Assembly: GCF_000093025.1 (NCBI RefSeq)
Contig: NC_014207.1
Location: forward strand, 868,001-932,000
Direction: 5' to 3'
Source: Methylotenera versatilis 301
Lineage (GTDB): Bacteria; Pseudomonadota; Gammaproteobacteria; Burkholderiales; Methylophilaceae
Length of the DNA: 64,000 bases
How positions within the stretch are numbered: position 1 is the first letter of the stretch; the number at the start of each line of letters is the position of its first letter. The translations under genes and the position numbers were made by a program. Shown here piece after piece: positions 17,619 to 26,055 of the stretch. The notes below the pieces were generated by a model, which did no database searches, was not told the origin of the DNA, and saw only the letters and a program-made list of their open reading frames with translations.

Positions 17619-18122
17619 TTAATTATCTTTAAGCATCATGATAGGTGGTTCGCGTAAAGGTCCCTTTTTAGCTAAGCCATCTGCAAACTTTTGCCTATCT
17701 TCTGCAGAAAGTGTTTCGGCATAGTTCAGCATGGTGACTTCAATCTTCATACGTATGGCTCTGTCTGCCTCACGTGTTTTGGCGAGAGCAACTTCAACTG
17801 CCTGCCTATCAAAGCTTGGTGCAGCAATTAACTTGCGTACTTCAGTGCGCGCCTCATTCGCTGTTGCTAATAGCGGCCTGACTTCACGTCTAGCTTGGCG
17901 CAAAGTTTTTTTGAACTGTCGCTGCTGCTCTAGGCTCAAATTTTCTGCGGCATAGCGCAAAGCATTTTGCCCTACTTTGCCAGTTTGATGGTTTTCAAAT
18001 AACTTATAAGCACCGCCAGCAATGCTACCGATTAAAAATAGATTCAACAGTAGTGAGGCTATTATTAGCCACTTGCTTTGTAGCCATTTATTTTCAATTT
18101 TATTCACTCTTAAGCCAGTCAT
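17619..18122 (-). CDS. Membrane-anchored heavy-metal-resistance/CpxP-like protein
   Basis: 167 aa. One N-terminal membrane helix (about 18-40), then a periplasmic, charged, helical domain with NLSLEQQRQFKKTLRQARRE and LSAEDRQKFADGLA. This matches the periplasmic heavy-metal sensor/Spy-like helical hairpin family. In ECF loci such proteins often modulate envelope-stress signalling. It lies 3 bases after the anti-sigma-like gene and 29 bases before DUF1800. Confidence 0.75.
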   Translation of the reverse strand: MTGLRVNKIENKWLQSKWLIIASLLLNLFLIGSIAGGAYKLFENHQTGKVGQNALRYAAENLSLEQQRQFKKTLRQARREVRPLLATANEARTEVRKLIAAPSFDRQAVEVALAKTREADRAIRMKIEVTMLNYAETLSAEDRQKFADGLAKKGPLREPPIMMLKDN

Positions 18123-18125
18123 AAT

Positions 18126-18572
18126 TTAAGACCACTCCTGTCCAACATCTACATACTGCGCCATTGCGCCAGATGATTCACTTACGCCATCAATGCTTTC
18201 AGGCAACAACCCTGAAGTCCAAATCGATACAAAAAAAGCACCAGCTACTGCGCCAGCCAACCCTGTGCCAATAAAGCTAGAAACGCCAAGCCAGTTTTTG
18301 ATATTCCATTGTTGCCAGAAGTTTTGCTTTACTCGTGAGTTGTCAGCTTTTGGCGCACTTGAGACAATGCTGTCAAACAGCGAGCGTTCAGCAGGCGCTA
18401 CCGTATGGCTGCTAAATACTTCATCCAATAACCGTGCTTTTTCCAGCGCTTCATTCACTTCAGGTAAGTTAAGTGCAATTAGTTCATTAGCCTGTTTTTG
18501 GTGGATTTCAGGCCAATGTTTAATCGTTGCGCCATAGGCGTCTGTGAACTTGATAAACTGTTCTATATTCAT
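18126..18572 (-). CDS. Probable anti-sigma factor (single-pass)
   Basis: 148 aa. N-terminal helical cytoplasmic segment with FTDAYGATIKHWPE, a motif seen in small anti-sigma-like proteins next to ECF sigma factors, then one membrane helix (about 95-118) and a short periplasmic tail. Its start overlaps the stop of the ECF sigma gene by 4 bases (18569-18572), so the two are translationally coupled. It probably sequesters the sigma factor at the membrane until an envelope signal arrives. Confidence 0.7.
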   Translation of the reverse strand: MNIEQFIKFTDAYGATIKHWPEIHQKQANELIALNLPEVNEALEKARLLDEVFSSHTVAPAERSLFDSIVSSAPKADNSRVKQNFWQQWNIKNWLGVSSFIGTGLAGAVAGAFFVSIWTSGLLPESIDGVSESSGAMAQYVDVGQEWS

Positions 18573-19138
18573 GCTTTGTGTACTCCTTGTTCTGCAAGCA
18601 ATGCCCGCATATTGCGCCTGGCGCGAGATAGCAAACTCTCCAGTGCATCCACACTTACGCCCATTAGATCTGCCGCCTCAATATTGGAAAGCTCCTGATA
18701 ATATTGCAACACCAAAGCCTCCCGCTGTCGGTTAGGCAATATTGCCAGCGCGGCACTAATCATGTCACCTTGCTGCGATTTGTCTAAACGCTGCTCGGGT
18801 ATCAGCGCTGGGTCTATTAGTTCTGGCGTACTCTCATCGCTGTAATCTTTGTCAGTATAGTCTTTGCGAGTACGTAACCTGTCGTAACATAAGTTAAGCG
18901 CTACTTTATGTAGCCAAGTGTCAAACTTAGCACCGCCAGACTGCCAATTTTCAGCATGTTTCCATACACGAAGAAAAGTTTCCTGCGTGACGTCCTCGGC
19001 TTCACCACGGTCATTGAGCATGCGCATACCCAGCGCGAGCAATCGTGAAAGCTTTTTAGTAACCATCTCCCGAATAGCCGATTGATCGCCTCGCGCAATA
19101 CGCGGCAACAATTCGGCATCAGGGTCGAGTTCATTCAT
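18569..19138 (-). CDS. ECF-type RNA polymerase sigma factor
   Basis: 189 aa with region 2 (DRGEAEDVTQETFLRVWKH near residue 45) and region 4 (LPNRQREALVLQYYQELSNIEAA then VSVDALESLLSRARRNMRALL). It is the first gene of the minus-strand operon that ends with DUF1501. It likely directs polymerase to its own promoter and other envelope genes. It is divergent from htpG. No reliable ECF promoter motif was picked out by eye. Confidence 0.93.
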   Translation of the reverse strand: MNELDPDAELLPRIARGDQSAIREMVTKKLSRLLALGMRMLNDRGEAEDVTQETFLRVWKHAENWQSGGAKFDTWLHKVALNLCYDRLRTRKDYTDKDYSDESTPELIDPALIPEQRLDKSQQGDMISAALAILPNRQREALVLQYYQELSNIEAADLMGVSVDALESLLSRARRNMRALLAEQGVHKA

Positions 19139-19278
19139 GCAGTTTTTCCAGTTCTTTCATGCTTAAACGTGGGTATTGAAAATATCCGTCGGTTAATTTT
19201 AAAAAGTTTAGCGCCATTAGTATTTGCTCGGGTGATATTAATACAACTTATGCAAGTGCATTATCTGAAAACAGCTCG

Positions 19279-19304
19279 CTTGAAAACTGTAATGTTATCC
19301 CCAT
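19279..19304 (+). promoter_or_regulatory. Sigma-32 heat-shock promoter of htpG
   Basis: CTTGAAA (19279-19285), 13-base spacer, CCCCAT (19299-19304). This is a full match to the sigma-32 (RpoH) consensus elements with allowed spacing, 58 bases before the htpG start. Confidence 0.88.
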
Positions 19305-19362
19305 TAAAAGATTACTGTTTTTAATACCCAATTTCGATACAAATAAGTAAGGAGCTAAATTT

Positions 19363-21264
19363 ATGTCCGCAGAGACCGCACAAAAAGAAATTCATCCAAA
19401 AGAATCCATGGCCTTTCAGGCAGAAGTGAAACAACTGCTTCAATTGATGATTCACTCGCTATACAGTAACAAAGAAATTGTGTTGCGTGAGTTGATTTCT
19501 AACGCATCGGATGCGGCTGATAAATTGCGTTTTGAAGCTGTAAGTAATGGTGGGCTTTATGAAGGCGATAGTGAGTTAAAGATTCGCATTGCGTTCGATA
19601 AAGAAGCACGTACAGTGACCATTAACGATAACGGCATTGGTATGAGCCGTGATGAAGTGATTGCTAACATTGGTACGATAGCAAAATCGGGCACGAAAGA
19701 ATTTTTTAATGCGCTTTCTGGCGACCAAGCCAAGGATGCGAATTTGATTGGTCAGTTTGGTGTGGGCTTTTATTCAGCTTTTATTATTGCGGATAAAGTC
19801 ACATTAACGACTCGTCGTGCTGGCGCTACAACTGCAGTGCGTTGGGAGTCAGCAGGTGAGGGCGATTTCACATTAGAAGATGCTGATAAAACTACTCGCG
19901 GTACTGAGATTGTCTTGCACTTACGTGAAGGCGAAGACGAATTTCTAAGTGATTGGAAACTCAAAACGATTATTCGCAAGTATTCAGACCATATTACTTT
20001 ACCTATCGTGATGAAAAAATCCGAGTGGAAAGATGGCGCTGAAGTGGCAACCGATGAAGATGAAACGGTAAATAAAGCGTCAGCATTATGGGCGCGTAGC
20101 AAAAACGATATTACCGAAGAAGAGTATCAAGAGTTCTACAAACACGTTTCTCACGACTTTGAGAATCCACTAGCCTATACGCACAGCCGTGTAGAAGGTA
20201 AGCAAGAATATATTTCACTGCTTTATATTCCAGGCAAAGCGCCGTTTGACTTGTATGACCGTGACCGCCGTCATGGCATTAAGTTGTATGTGAAACGCGT
20301 ATTCATTATGGAAGATGCTGAGAAGTTGATGCCGCAGTATCTACGTTTTGTACGTGGCGTGATTGATACCTCTGATTTGCCATTAAACGTTTCACGTGAG
20401 ATTTTGCAATCTAGCCGCGATGTAGATGCGATTAAAGCGGGTTCGACCAAGAAAATCTTGGGCGTGTTGGAAGACATGGCTGAAAATAAGCCAGAAGATT
20501 ACAAGAAGTTTTACGCTGAGTTCGGACGTGTATTGAAAGAAGGCCCAGGTGAAGATTTTGCTAATAAAGACAAAATTGCTGGCTTGCTAAGATTTGCTTC
20601 AACCAAGGCGGATACTGACGTTCAAGAAGTTTCGCTAAAAGACTACATTGCACGCATGCAGCCTGAGCAAGATGTGATTTACTACATTACCGCAGAAAGC
20701 TTCGCCGCAGCACAACATAGTCCGCATTTAGAGATTTTCCGCAAAAAAGGTATTGAAGTATTGCTGATGTCTGACCGTGTGGACGAATGGCTACTTGGCA
20801 GCTTGACTGAATTTGAAGGTAAGAAATTACAGTCTATCGCCAAAGGTGATTTAGATTTAGGCAAACTTGAATCTGATACTGAAAAAGAGATTCAAAAGAA
20901 AATTGAAGAAGAAGCAAAAACCTTGGTTGAGAAGATTAAAAACTCACTGGGCGATCAAGTAAAAGATGTACGCGTGACACACCGCTTAACTGATTCACCA
21001 GCATGTTTGGTGAGTGATGCCAATGATTTGTCAGGCAACTTAGCGCGTATGTTAAAAGCGGCAGGACAAAATACGCCAGACGCTAAGCCTATCTTGGAGA
21101 TCAACCCAGCACATAAATTGGTTAAACGTCTTGAGGCAGAAGCAGCTGATGCAGTTTTTAGCGATTTAGCTTTTGTGTTATTTGACCAAGCTTTGTTGGC
21201 TGAAGGCGGAACGCTGAATGACCCTGCGAGCTTTGTTAAACGTATGAATAGTTTAATTAGCTAA
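19363..21264 (+). CDS. htpG: Molecular chaperone HtpG (Hsp90)
   Basis: 633 aa, usual bacterial length. N-terminal GHKL ATPase with [21 protein letters not shown] and [11 protein letters not shown]; middle domain with NVSREILQ; C-terminal dimerisation domain. ATP-dependent cytoplasmic chaperone. AAGGAG lies a few bases before the ATG. Driven by a clear sigma-32 promoter and followed by a strong terminator. Confidence 0.98.
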   Translation: MSAETAQKEIHPKESMAFQAEVKQLLQLMIHSLYSNKEIVLRELISNASDAADKLRFEAVSNGGLYEGDSELKIRIAFDKEARTVTINDNGIGMSRDEVIANIGTIAKSGTKEFFNALSGDQAKDANLIGQFGVGFYSAFIIADKVTLTTRRAGATTAVRWESAGEGDFTLEDADKTTRGTEIVLHLREGEDEFLSDWKLKTIIRKYSDHITLPIVMKKSEWKDGAEVATDEDETVNKASALWARSKNDITEEEYQEFYKHVSHDFENPLAYTHSRVEGKQEYISLLYIPGKAPFDLYDRDRRHGIKLYVKRVFIMEDAEKLMPQYLRFVRGVIDTSDLPLNVSREILQSSRDVDAIKAGSTKKILGVLEDMAENKPEDYKKFYAEFGRVLKEGPGEDFANKDKIAGLLRFASTKADTDVQEVSLKDYIARMQPEQDVIYYITAESFAAAQHSPHLEIFRKKGIEVLLMSDRVDEWLLGSLTEFEGKKLQSIAKGDLDLGKLESDTEKEIQKKIEEEAKTLVEKIKNSLGDQVKDVRVTHRLTDSPACLVSDANDLSGNLARMLKAAGQNTPDAKPILEINPAHKLVKRLEAEAADAVFSDLAFVLFDQALLAEGGTLNDPASFVKRMNSLIS

Positions 21265-21304
21265 GCTTTATTGAGTACATTAGGTAATAAAAGTTAAGCA
21301 TGAC

Positions 21305-21340
21305 AAAAGCCCGTGCAACGTAAGTTGGGCGGGCTTTTTT
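21305..21340 (+). terminator. Intrinsic terminator after htpG
   Basis: Stem AAAAGCCCG (21305-21313) / CGGGCTTTT (21330-21338), strengthened by an inner CAAC/GTTG, followed by T residues. It can also serve the convergent operon ending at 21375. Confidence 0.88.
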
Positions 21341-21374
21341 CTGCCGTTCACATATAGTCAGTCATTAGAAGCAA

Positions 21375-22376
21375 TCAAACAATACTCACCACTACCTTAC
21401 CTTTAGCTCGACCTTCTTCGAGATAGGCAAGTGCTTCCTTTGCTTGATTGAAGGGAAATACCTTATCGATGACTGGCTGGATATGCCCTGCATCTAGCAG
21501 CTTACCGATCTCTGCGAGCTGATGACCATCAGGATGTACAAACAGGAATGAATATTCGATACCGCGCTTCTTAGCTTGGCGAATAATCTTAGCACTCATC
21601 AACCCGAACACGAATGCCATGAGAAAGTTCATGCTTCTGGCGCGAGCGAACGCCGCGTCTAGAGGGCCAATGAGCGAGACGATAATACTCTTGGGGTTCA
21701 AAATGCCAATAGATTTCTCGATCACGTCACCTTTGATGGTACCAAGCACCACATCATAGCCCTGCAGCACTTTCTCGAACGCCTGCTTCTTGTAATCAAC
21801 CACCTCATCGGCGCCAAGGCGTTGAACTAGGCTCACATTAGCCGTACTGGTGGTGGTCCCCACCTTTGCACCAAGATGTTTTGCGAGTTGGATTGCGAAC
21901 GTGCCTATACCTCCCGAACCAGCAGGGATGAATACCTTTTGGCCAGGCTTGAGATGTGCGCGTTCTTTAAGTGCTTGCCACGATGTGAGTCCTACCATAG
22001 GGATCGAAGCTGCTTGTACAAAGTCCAGATTTGCTGGTTTGATTGCGGCTGCGCTCTCGGGCACAACAGCAAACTCAGCAAGTGCTCCCGTGCCTAGGTC
22101 GAGGATGCTGGCATAAACGGCATCGCCCGGTTTGAAACGCGTGACGCGACTTCCCACTTCCACTACGATACCCGCCAAGTCGCTGCCCATCGTAGCTGGT
22201 AGCTTAAACTTAAGGATGGGCTTGAACGTTCCTTTTGGAATCACATTGTCTATCGGATTCAGACCAGCGGCAAAGATCTGAACGAGCATTTCGTTCGGCT
22301 TGATTTTAGGTCGGGGGATATCGGCGAATGCGAGTTGATCGGATTTACCATAACGCTTTAAGATAAGTGCTTTCAT
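21375..22376 (-). CDS. Zinc-type alcohol dehydrogenase-like NADP-dependent oxidoreductase
   Basis: 333 aa, medium-chain dehydrogenase/reductase fold. N-terminal GroES-like domain (AAGLNPIDNVIPKG), cofactor loop AGSGGIGTFAIQLAKHLGAKV. It lacks the structural-zinc cysteines, so it resembles quinone oxidoreductase/enoyl reductase members. Last gene of a three-gene operon behind a TetR-type operator; 2 bases from the preceding gene. It appears richer in G and C than its neighbours, which may point to acquisition. Likely NADPH-dependent reduction of a reactive carbonyl or quinone. Confidence 0.88.
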   Translation of the reverse strand: MKALILKRYGKSDQLAFADIPRPKIKPNEMLVQIFAAGLNPIDNVIPKGTFKPILKFKLPATMGSDLAGIVVEVGSRVTRFKPGDAVYASILDLGTGALAEFAVVPESAAAIKPANLDFVQAASIPMVGLTSWQALKERAHLKPGQKVFIPAGSGGIGTFAIQLAKHLGAKVGTTTSTANVSLVQRLGADEVVDYKKQAFEKVLQGYDVVLGTIKGDVIEKSIGILNPKSIIVSLIGPLDAAFARARSMNFLMAFVFGLMSAKIIRQAKKRGIEYSFLFVHPDGHQLAEIGKLLDAGHIQPVIDKVFPFNQAKEALAYLEEGRAKGKVVVSIV

Positions 22377-22378
22377 TT

Positions 22379-22807
22379 CTATTTCCTATCAGTTTTACTC
22401 CTGCCATTACTGTTTCGGCCATTTGATTTACTGCCTGAACAACAGACGGTCATGAATAGTAGGCTTAATACAACTTCTATGAAAACGGCGGAGAAAATGC
22501 CGCTGGTTGCATGCCCTGTAGCAAACTCATAAACTCCGAGGGCTGCCAATATCATGCAGGACGTTATCACTCCGTAGATGAGCGCTGTACGAGTTGTCGA
22601 ATGTTCTGCGGTTCTAACCATGAAAAACATCACAGCGAGACCTGTATAAAGCGCTGCTATTCGTCTTGCAAGTAACCCCGACTCGATCGTTAATTCCACT
22701 CCCCAGCTTGCTAGTATCTTATCTGGTGCAAACATTAAGATGGCCGCCAACAGTATAAATAGGATTGAAGTGAGTACTGAAAGTCGATAAAAAGATAAAA
22801 ATTTCAT
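22379..22807 (-). CDS. Small four-helix membrane protein
   Basis: 142 aa with about four membrane helices (around 8-27, 50-67, 75-93, 100-120) and a short polar, basic C-terminal tail. No family recognised with certainty. It lies between an SDR and an MDR oxidoreductase in what looks like one operon (spacings 9 and 2 bases). Confidence 0.7.
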   Translation of the reverse strand: MKFLSFYRLSVLTSILFILLAAILMFAPDKILASWGVELTIESGLLARRIAALYTGLAVMFFMVRTAEHSTTRTALIYGVITSCMILAALGVYEFATGHATSGIFSAVFIEVVLSLLFMTVCCSGSKSNGRNSNGRSKTDRK

Positions 22808-22816
22808 GGTGATATC

Positions 22817-23650
22817 TTATGGTTGGTTAGCTATTTTTTCTAGAGAGTCAAGTTTTAACTCTTTACGAATGCCGATATCAACCAATGCAGCAGGCGCAAA
22901 CCTTCTCAGGAAACTCAAGCGGCATGCTAATTTTCCAGCGGCATAACGCAGCTTAGGATGTTTGGCATTGGCGGCTTTTCGTACGACGTTGGCGACAACT
23001 TTTGGATCATCGCCACCTGCAACAGCGATTTTAATTAATTTCGCAAGTGCTTTCCGTGCAAGGTTGTACTCATCTACTTTAGCGTCTACTTCTAGGGTGT
23101 TGGCTTCAAACTGCGTATTGGTATAACCAGGCTCAACCACAGAAACACGAATGCCCCTTGTTCGCAGTTCATGATCTAGAGATTCTGAGAAGCCTTCTAC
23201 TGCATGCTTAGTAGCCGCATAAGTTGCCATATATGGTGCCGGTATCAGCCCAAGAATGGAGCCGATGTTGATGATGCGACCTTCGCCCTGTTTTCTCATA
23301 TAAGGCACAACAGCGCGCGTCATGCGGACAATGCCAAAAAAATTCGTATCAAAAATCATTTTGGTTTGTTCAATTGAACTTTCTTCAGCGCCACCTGGTG
23401 CTACACCGAAGCCCGCGTTATTAACCACTAGATCAATACGACCTTCAATTTGGATGACTTCTTTTAATGCTGCTTCTATAGATTCTTCGCTATTTACATC
23501 CAGCGCAATCATCTTGTATGGGCGTTGGGCGCCTTGTGCGCCCTTACGACTCGTTCCGTAAACCTTATAACCAGAATTTGCGAGTAACTCTGCTGTAGCC
23601 TCACCGATTCCTGATGACGCACCTGTCACAATTGCGATCTTGCTTTTCAT
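22817..23650 (-). CDS. Short-chain dehydrogenase/reductase
   Basis: 277 aa, classical SDR: TGASSGIG near residue 10, NNAG near 80, catalytic serine in IGSILG and Y-x3-K in YAATKHA. NAD(P)(H)-dependent oxidoreductase, substrate unknown. First gene of the three-gene operon. A 22-base dyad in its upstream region matches the dyad before the adjacent tetR gene, so TetR control is inferred. Confidence 0.92.
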   Translation of the reverse strand: MKSKIAIVTGASSGIGEATAELLANSGYKVYGTSRKGAQGAQRPYKMIALDVNSEESIEAALKEVIQIEGRIDLVVNNAGFGVAPGGAEESSIEQTKMIFDTNFFGIVRMTRAVVPYMRKQGEGRIINIGSILGLIPAPYMATYAATKHAVEGFSESLDHELRTRGIRVSVVEPGYTNTQFEANTLEVDAKVDEYNLARKALAKLIKIAVAGGDDPKVVANVVRKAANAKHPKLRYAAGKLACRLSFLRRFAPAALVDIGIRKELKLDSLEKIANQP

Positions 23651-23689
23651 ATTTCTCTCCTTTAATTCAGTTAGTAAAAAATGCTATAT

Positions 23690-23711
23690 AAATATGATAT
23701 CCATCATATTT
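23690..23711. promoter_or_regulatory. TetR-type operator before the SDR operon
   Basis: Perfect dyad AAATATGAT (23690-23698) / ATCATATTT (23703-23711) around ATCC. Its 16-base core (TATGAT-ATCC-ATCATA) differs at one position from the dyad in front of tetR. Confidence 0.7.
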
Positions 23712-23750
23712 AATGTCAAAAAAAAGCCAAAGTACTTAATGAAAAATTAA

Positions 23751-24353
23751 TCACTCTTTGGCATCGTAGTGTTTTAAAGTGGCTTGGCGGAAATCTTCGC
23801 TAAGCTCAGGGTCAGCTACCGCACGAGCTAACAATAATGTACCCACCATCGTTGATAACATGACTAGCGCCTTTTCATATGTATTAGATTGGCGATCTGA
23901 TAATCGACTTTTAATAAGTGCTATCATTTCCTTGATACGGCAAGTAGAGGCTTTTCTCACTTCAGGTGCCTGGCGCGGCATTTCCGAACCAAGGGCGGCT
24001 AAAGAGCATCCAGTTTCAATGTTAGCCATGTGCTCATTTGATAAATAAACATTCATCAGAGCTTGCAATGCTTGGTCCTCAGGAACTTCAGCAAATACTC
24101 TTTCAGCAATAGCAATAGTCTCTGCACCAGCTTGATCTGCGGCTTCTGCGAGCATGGCATCACGCGATGCAAAATGTGCGTAAAAACCGCCATGTGTGAG
24201 GCCTGCTTCTTTCATAATGTCAGCTACACCCGTGCCATCGTAACCACTTCTACGGATTGCTCGCGCAGCGGTTTCCACAATACGTGTATGCGTAATTTCT
24301 TTACGGCTGGAAGTATTCTGTTTAGACATTGTTTTTTTCATGACGACCATCAT
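23751..24353 (-). CDS. TetR/AcrR family regulator
   Basis: 200 aa as drawn from ATG 24353. In-frame ATGs follow at residues 2, 5 and 9, and an internal start is possible because the operator abuts 24353. N-terminal helix-turn-helix includes GYDGTGVADIMKEAGLTHGGFYAHFASRD. The ligand-binding half has NIETGCSLAALGSEM. It probably represses itself and the downstream SDR/membrane/MDR operon, released by a hydrophobic or electrophilic ligand. Confidence 0.9.
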   Translation of the reverse strand: MMVVMKKTMSKQNTSSRKEITHTRIVETAARAIRRSGYDGTGVADIMKEAGLTHGGFYAHFASRDAMLAEAADQAGAETIAIAERVFAEVPEDQALQALMNVYLSNEHMANIETGCSLAALGSEMPRQAPEVRKASTCRIKEMIALIKSRLSDRQSNTYEKALVMLSTMVGTLLLARAVADPELSEDFRQATLKHYDAKE

Positions 24354-24370
24354 ATATGATAACCATCATA
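24349..24370. promoter_or_regulatory. TetR-type operator at the tetR start
   Basis: Overlapping dyads: ATCATATATGAT (24349-24360) and TATGAT-AACC-ATCATA (24355-24370). The second matches 15 of 16 bases of the core dyad before the SDR operon, which supports autoregulation. Confidence 0.65.
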
Positions 24371-24422
24371 AAATGCAAATAAAATATATTTTTACGTATT
24401 TAAATATATTGAATATTAAATG

Positions 24423-24451
24423 TTGACATTGTAAATAAGAATCATTATCAT
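24423..24451 (+). promoter_or_regulatory. Sigma-70 promoter overlapped by a Fur box
   Basis: TTGACA (24423-24428), 17-base spacer, TATCAT (24446-24451). Bases 24431-24449 match the 19-base Fur consensus at 15 positions, including the whole right half ATCATTATC. Fur-iron bound here would block the -10 element, so the genes at 24484 and probably 24866 should be induced by iron shortage. Confidence 0.75.
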
Positions 24452-24483
24452 TTAATCATAATATTAAGTAGTGAAAGTCTTAC

Positions 24484-24798
24484 ATGGCAAATTGCAATAA
24501 ACAGTTAAATAGTACTCAGCAACAGTACAGTGTTGGGGAGTATGACCCAGATTTGCCAAATGCAAATGCAGTGATGGCGGCGATTTGCTGTGTGAGCTCG
24601 CAATATATTGTGCATCCGTCCGCTGATTTGGCAATGCTGGTTGCAGACTTGGCACACAAACTTACGGCACCACAATATGCTGAATCTAAGTTAGTCACTG
24701 AGGTTGCAAAACGCTTGGTGTATCAGTGGGATGAAATTGTGCGCGAGCAGCAAGCCAGCTTAATGGATGCCACGCCATTGAGCGAATCACTGCATTAA
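24484..24798 (+). CDS. Small Fur-regulated protein of unknown function
   Basis: 104 aa, no signal peptide. The N-terminal 20 residues are polar; then AVMAAICCVSSQYIVHPSADLAMLVADLAHKLTAPQYAESKLV looks helical, with a vicinal CC pair and one histidine. No family recognised. It is the first gene behind a promoter with an overlapping Fur box, so an iron-starvation role is inferred from regulation only. The next gene, an S4 paralog, follows after 67 bases without a visible terminator. Confidence 0.75.
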   Translation: MANCNKQLNSTQQQYSVGEYDPDLPNANAVMAAICCVSSQYIVHPSADLAMLVADLAHKLTAPQYAESKLVTEVAKRLVYQWDEIVREQQASLMDATPLSESLH

Positions 24799-24865
24799 CT
24801 TGCAGCAAAAATTAACGATGAGAAATGCAAGAAGTTACCCATTTAAAAAATAACAGAGAGTACAT

Positions 24866-25483
24866 ATGTCACGATTAACCGGCCCAAGATTAAAAATTAT
24901 GCGTTCATTAGGTGTTGATTTGCCAGGGTTATCGCGCAAAACGATTGAAGCTAGACCAACGCCACCAGGTCAACATGGTATGAAGGCTATGCGCCGCCGT
25001 AAGTCTGACTATGGTGTGAAGTTGCAAGAAAAGCAAAAACTGCGTTTTAACTATGGGTTAACTGAACGCCAAATGCGCCGCTTAATCATAGAAGCGCGTA
25101 AAGGTAGCGAGCCGACTGGTGATAACTTTTTACAATTATTAGAACGTCGTTTAGATAACGTTGTTTTTAGAGCAGGATTTGCGCCATCAGCCATCTCTGC
25201 ACGTCAATTAGTCACACATGGGCATGTTATTTTGAATGGTAGGTCGGTGAATATTCCATCGATTCGCGTGAAGTTAGCCGATGAAATTTCACTTAAAGTG
25301 ACTAGTTTGAAAATACCACTGGTGATTGAAACGCTAGCTAAACCAGTATTAGACCGCCCAGATTGGCTGCAATGGGACGAAACCGATAAACGCATCAAAG
25401 TGGCACATCTGCCCGATGCTGACCAAGTACCATTTCCGATTGATGTTCAGCAAGTTGTTGAATATTACTCAAACCGAATTTAA
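24866..25483 (+). CDS. rpsD: Stand-alone ribosomal protein S4 paralog, cyanobacterial/plastid-like
   Basis: 205 aa with the full S4 architecture: N-terminal domain, then the S4 RNA-binding fold (LLERRLDNVVFRAGF, ISARQLVTHGHVILNG). The start SRLTGPRLKI, PGLSRKT, PPGQHG and EKQKLRFNYGLTERQ resembles cyanobacterial and plastid S4 more than the usual proteobacterial sequence. The N-terminal domain has no cysteines, so it cannot bind zinc there. It is not in the alpha operon (no rpsM, rpsK or rpoA nearby) and sits behind a Fur-type unit. Probably an alternative small-subunit assembly protein used under metal limitation. A second, main rpsD elsewhere is assumed, not seen. Confidence 0.9.
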   Translation: MSRLTGPRLKIMRSLGVDLPGLSRKTIEARPTPPGQHGMKAMRRRKSDYGVKLQEKQKLRFNYGLTERQMRRLIIEARKGSEPTGDNFLQLLERRLDNVVFRAGFAPSAISARQLVTHGHVILNGRSVNIPSIRVKLADEISLKVTSLKIPLVIETLAKPVLDRPDWLQWDETDKRIKVAHLPDADQVPFPIDVQQVVEYYSNRI

Positions 25484-25579
25484 GCGCTGACTAACACAGT
25501 GCTTAAATACTAGGTTGATGCGAATCAATCTATAAAGCTGTAACTGCACGGTGACGTGCATCTCCTTGTATTATCTTTA

Positions 25580-25621
25580 TGACCGCATTGAATTTATTCA
25601 TGTCAGACGGTCACTTTTTTT
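25580..25621 (+). terminator. Probable terminator after the S4 gene
   Basis: TGACCG (25580-25585) / CGGTCA (25608-25613) with an inner TGAA/TTCA, followed by a run of seven T (25615-25621). It would end the transcript carrying the small Fur-regulated gene and S4. Confidence 0.6.
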
Positions 25622-25666
25622 AACTTAAAGTAATTGAGCTTACCTTCAAACAAACGATGATTGGAT

Positions 25667-25912
25667 ATGGTGATGAGAGAAGATGAAGATTGCAGAAAAA
25701 TAGTGCTCGCTGGTGCTGAGGGTTGCAGAATTGTGTATTGCGAAGGTTGCCAAGTTGCTGAGGTAGAGCTAGGTGCCATCAGTGTGCGCTTAGAATTAAC
25801 GGCGTTATATAACTTACAAACAGTCTTAGGTCATGCTGTTATCAAATTATCGGTACTTAAGGCCATTAAAGTGTCACCTGGATTTCAGTACGATCAACTT
25901 AATTTAGAGTGA
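25667..25912 (+). CDS. Small CxxC protein of unknown function
   Basis: 81 aa from ATG 25667. A TTG at 25661 and an ATG at 25673 are alternatives, and no start has a strong ribosome-binding site. Contains CRIVYCEGCQVAEVELGAISVRLE, with cysteines spaced C-x5-C-x2-C, then a helical segment LYNLQTVLGHAVIKLSVLKAI. Short cytoplasmic protein, family not recognised. It precedes glgP by 143 bases. Confidence 0.55.
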   Translation: MVMREDEDCRKIVLAGAEGCRIVYCEGCQVAEVELGAISVRLELTALYNLQTVLGHAVIKLSVLKAIKVSPGFQYDQLNLE

Positions 25913-26055
25913 AGTTAAAAAATATTCAATTGACCTGTGCGATTTTAAAAGTAAGGGCTAGAATAAAAGTTAGGTAGTTGCTTATTTAGCGGCATAAACA
26001 TGGCATATTCTTTGCTAGAATATACATACTTAAAACAACTAAATGAGTTCAGCAA

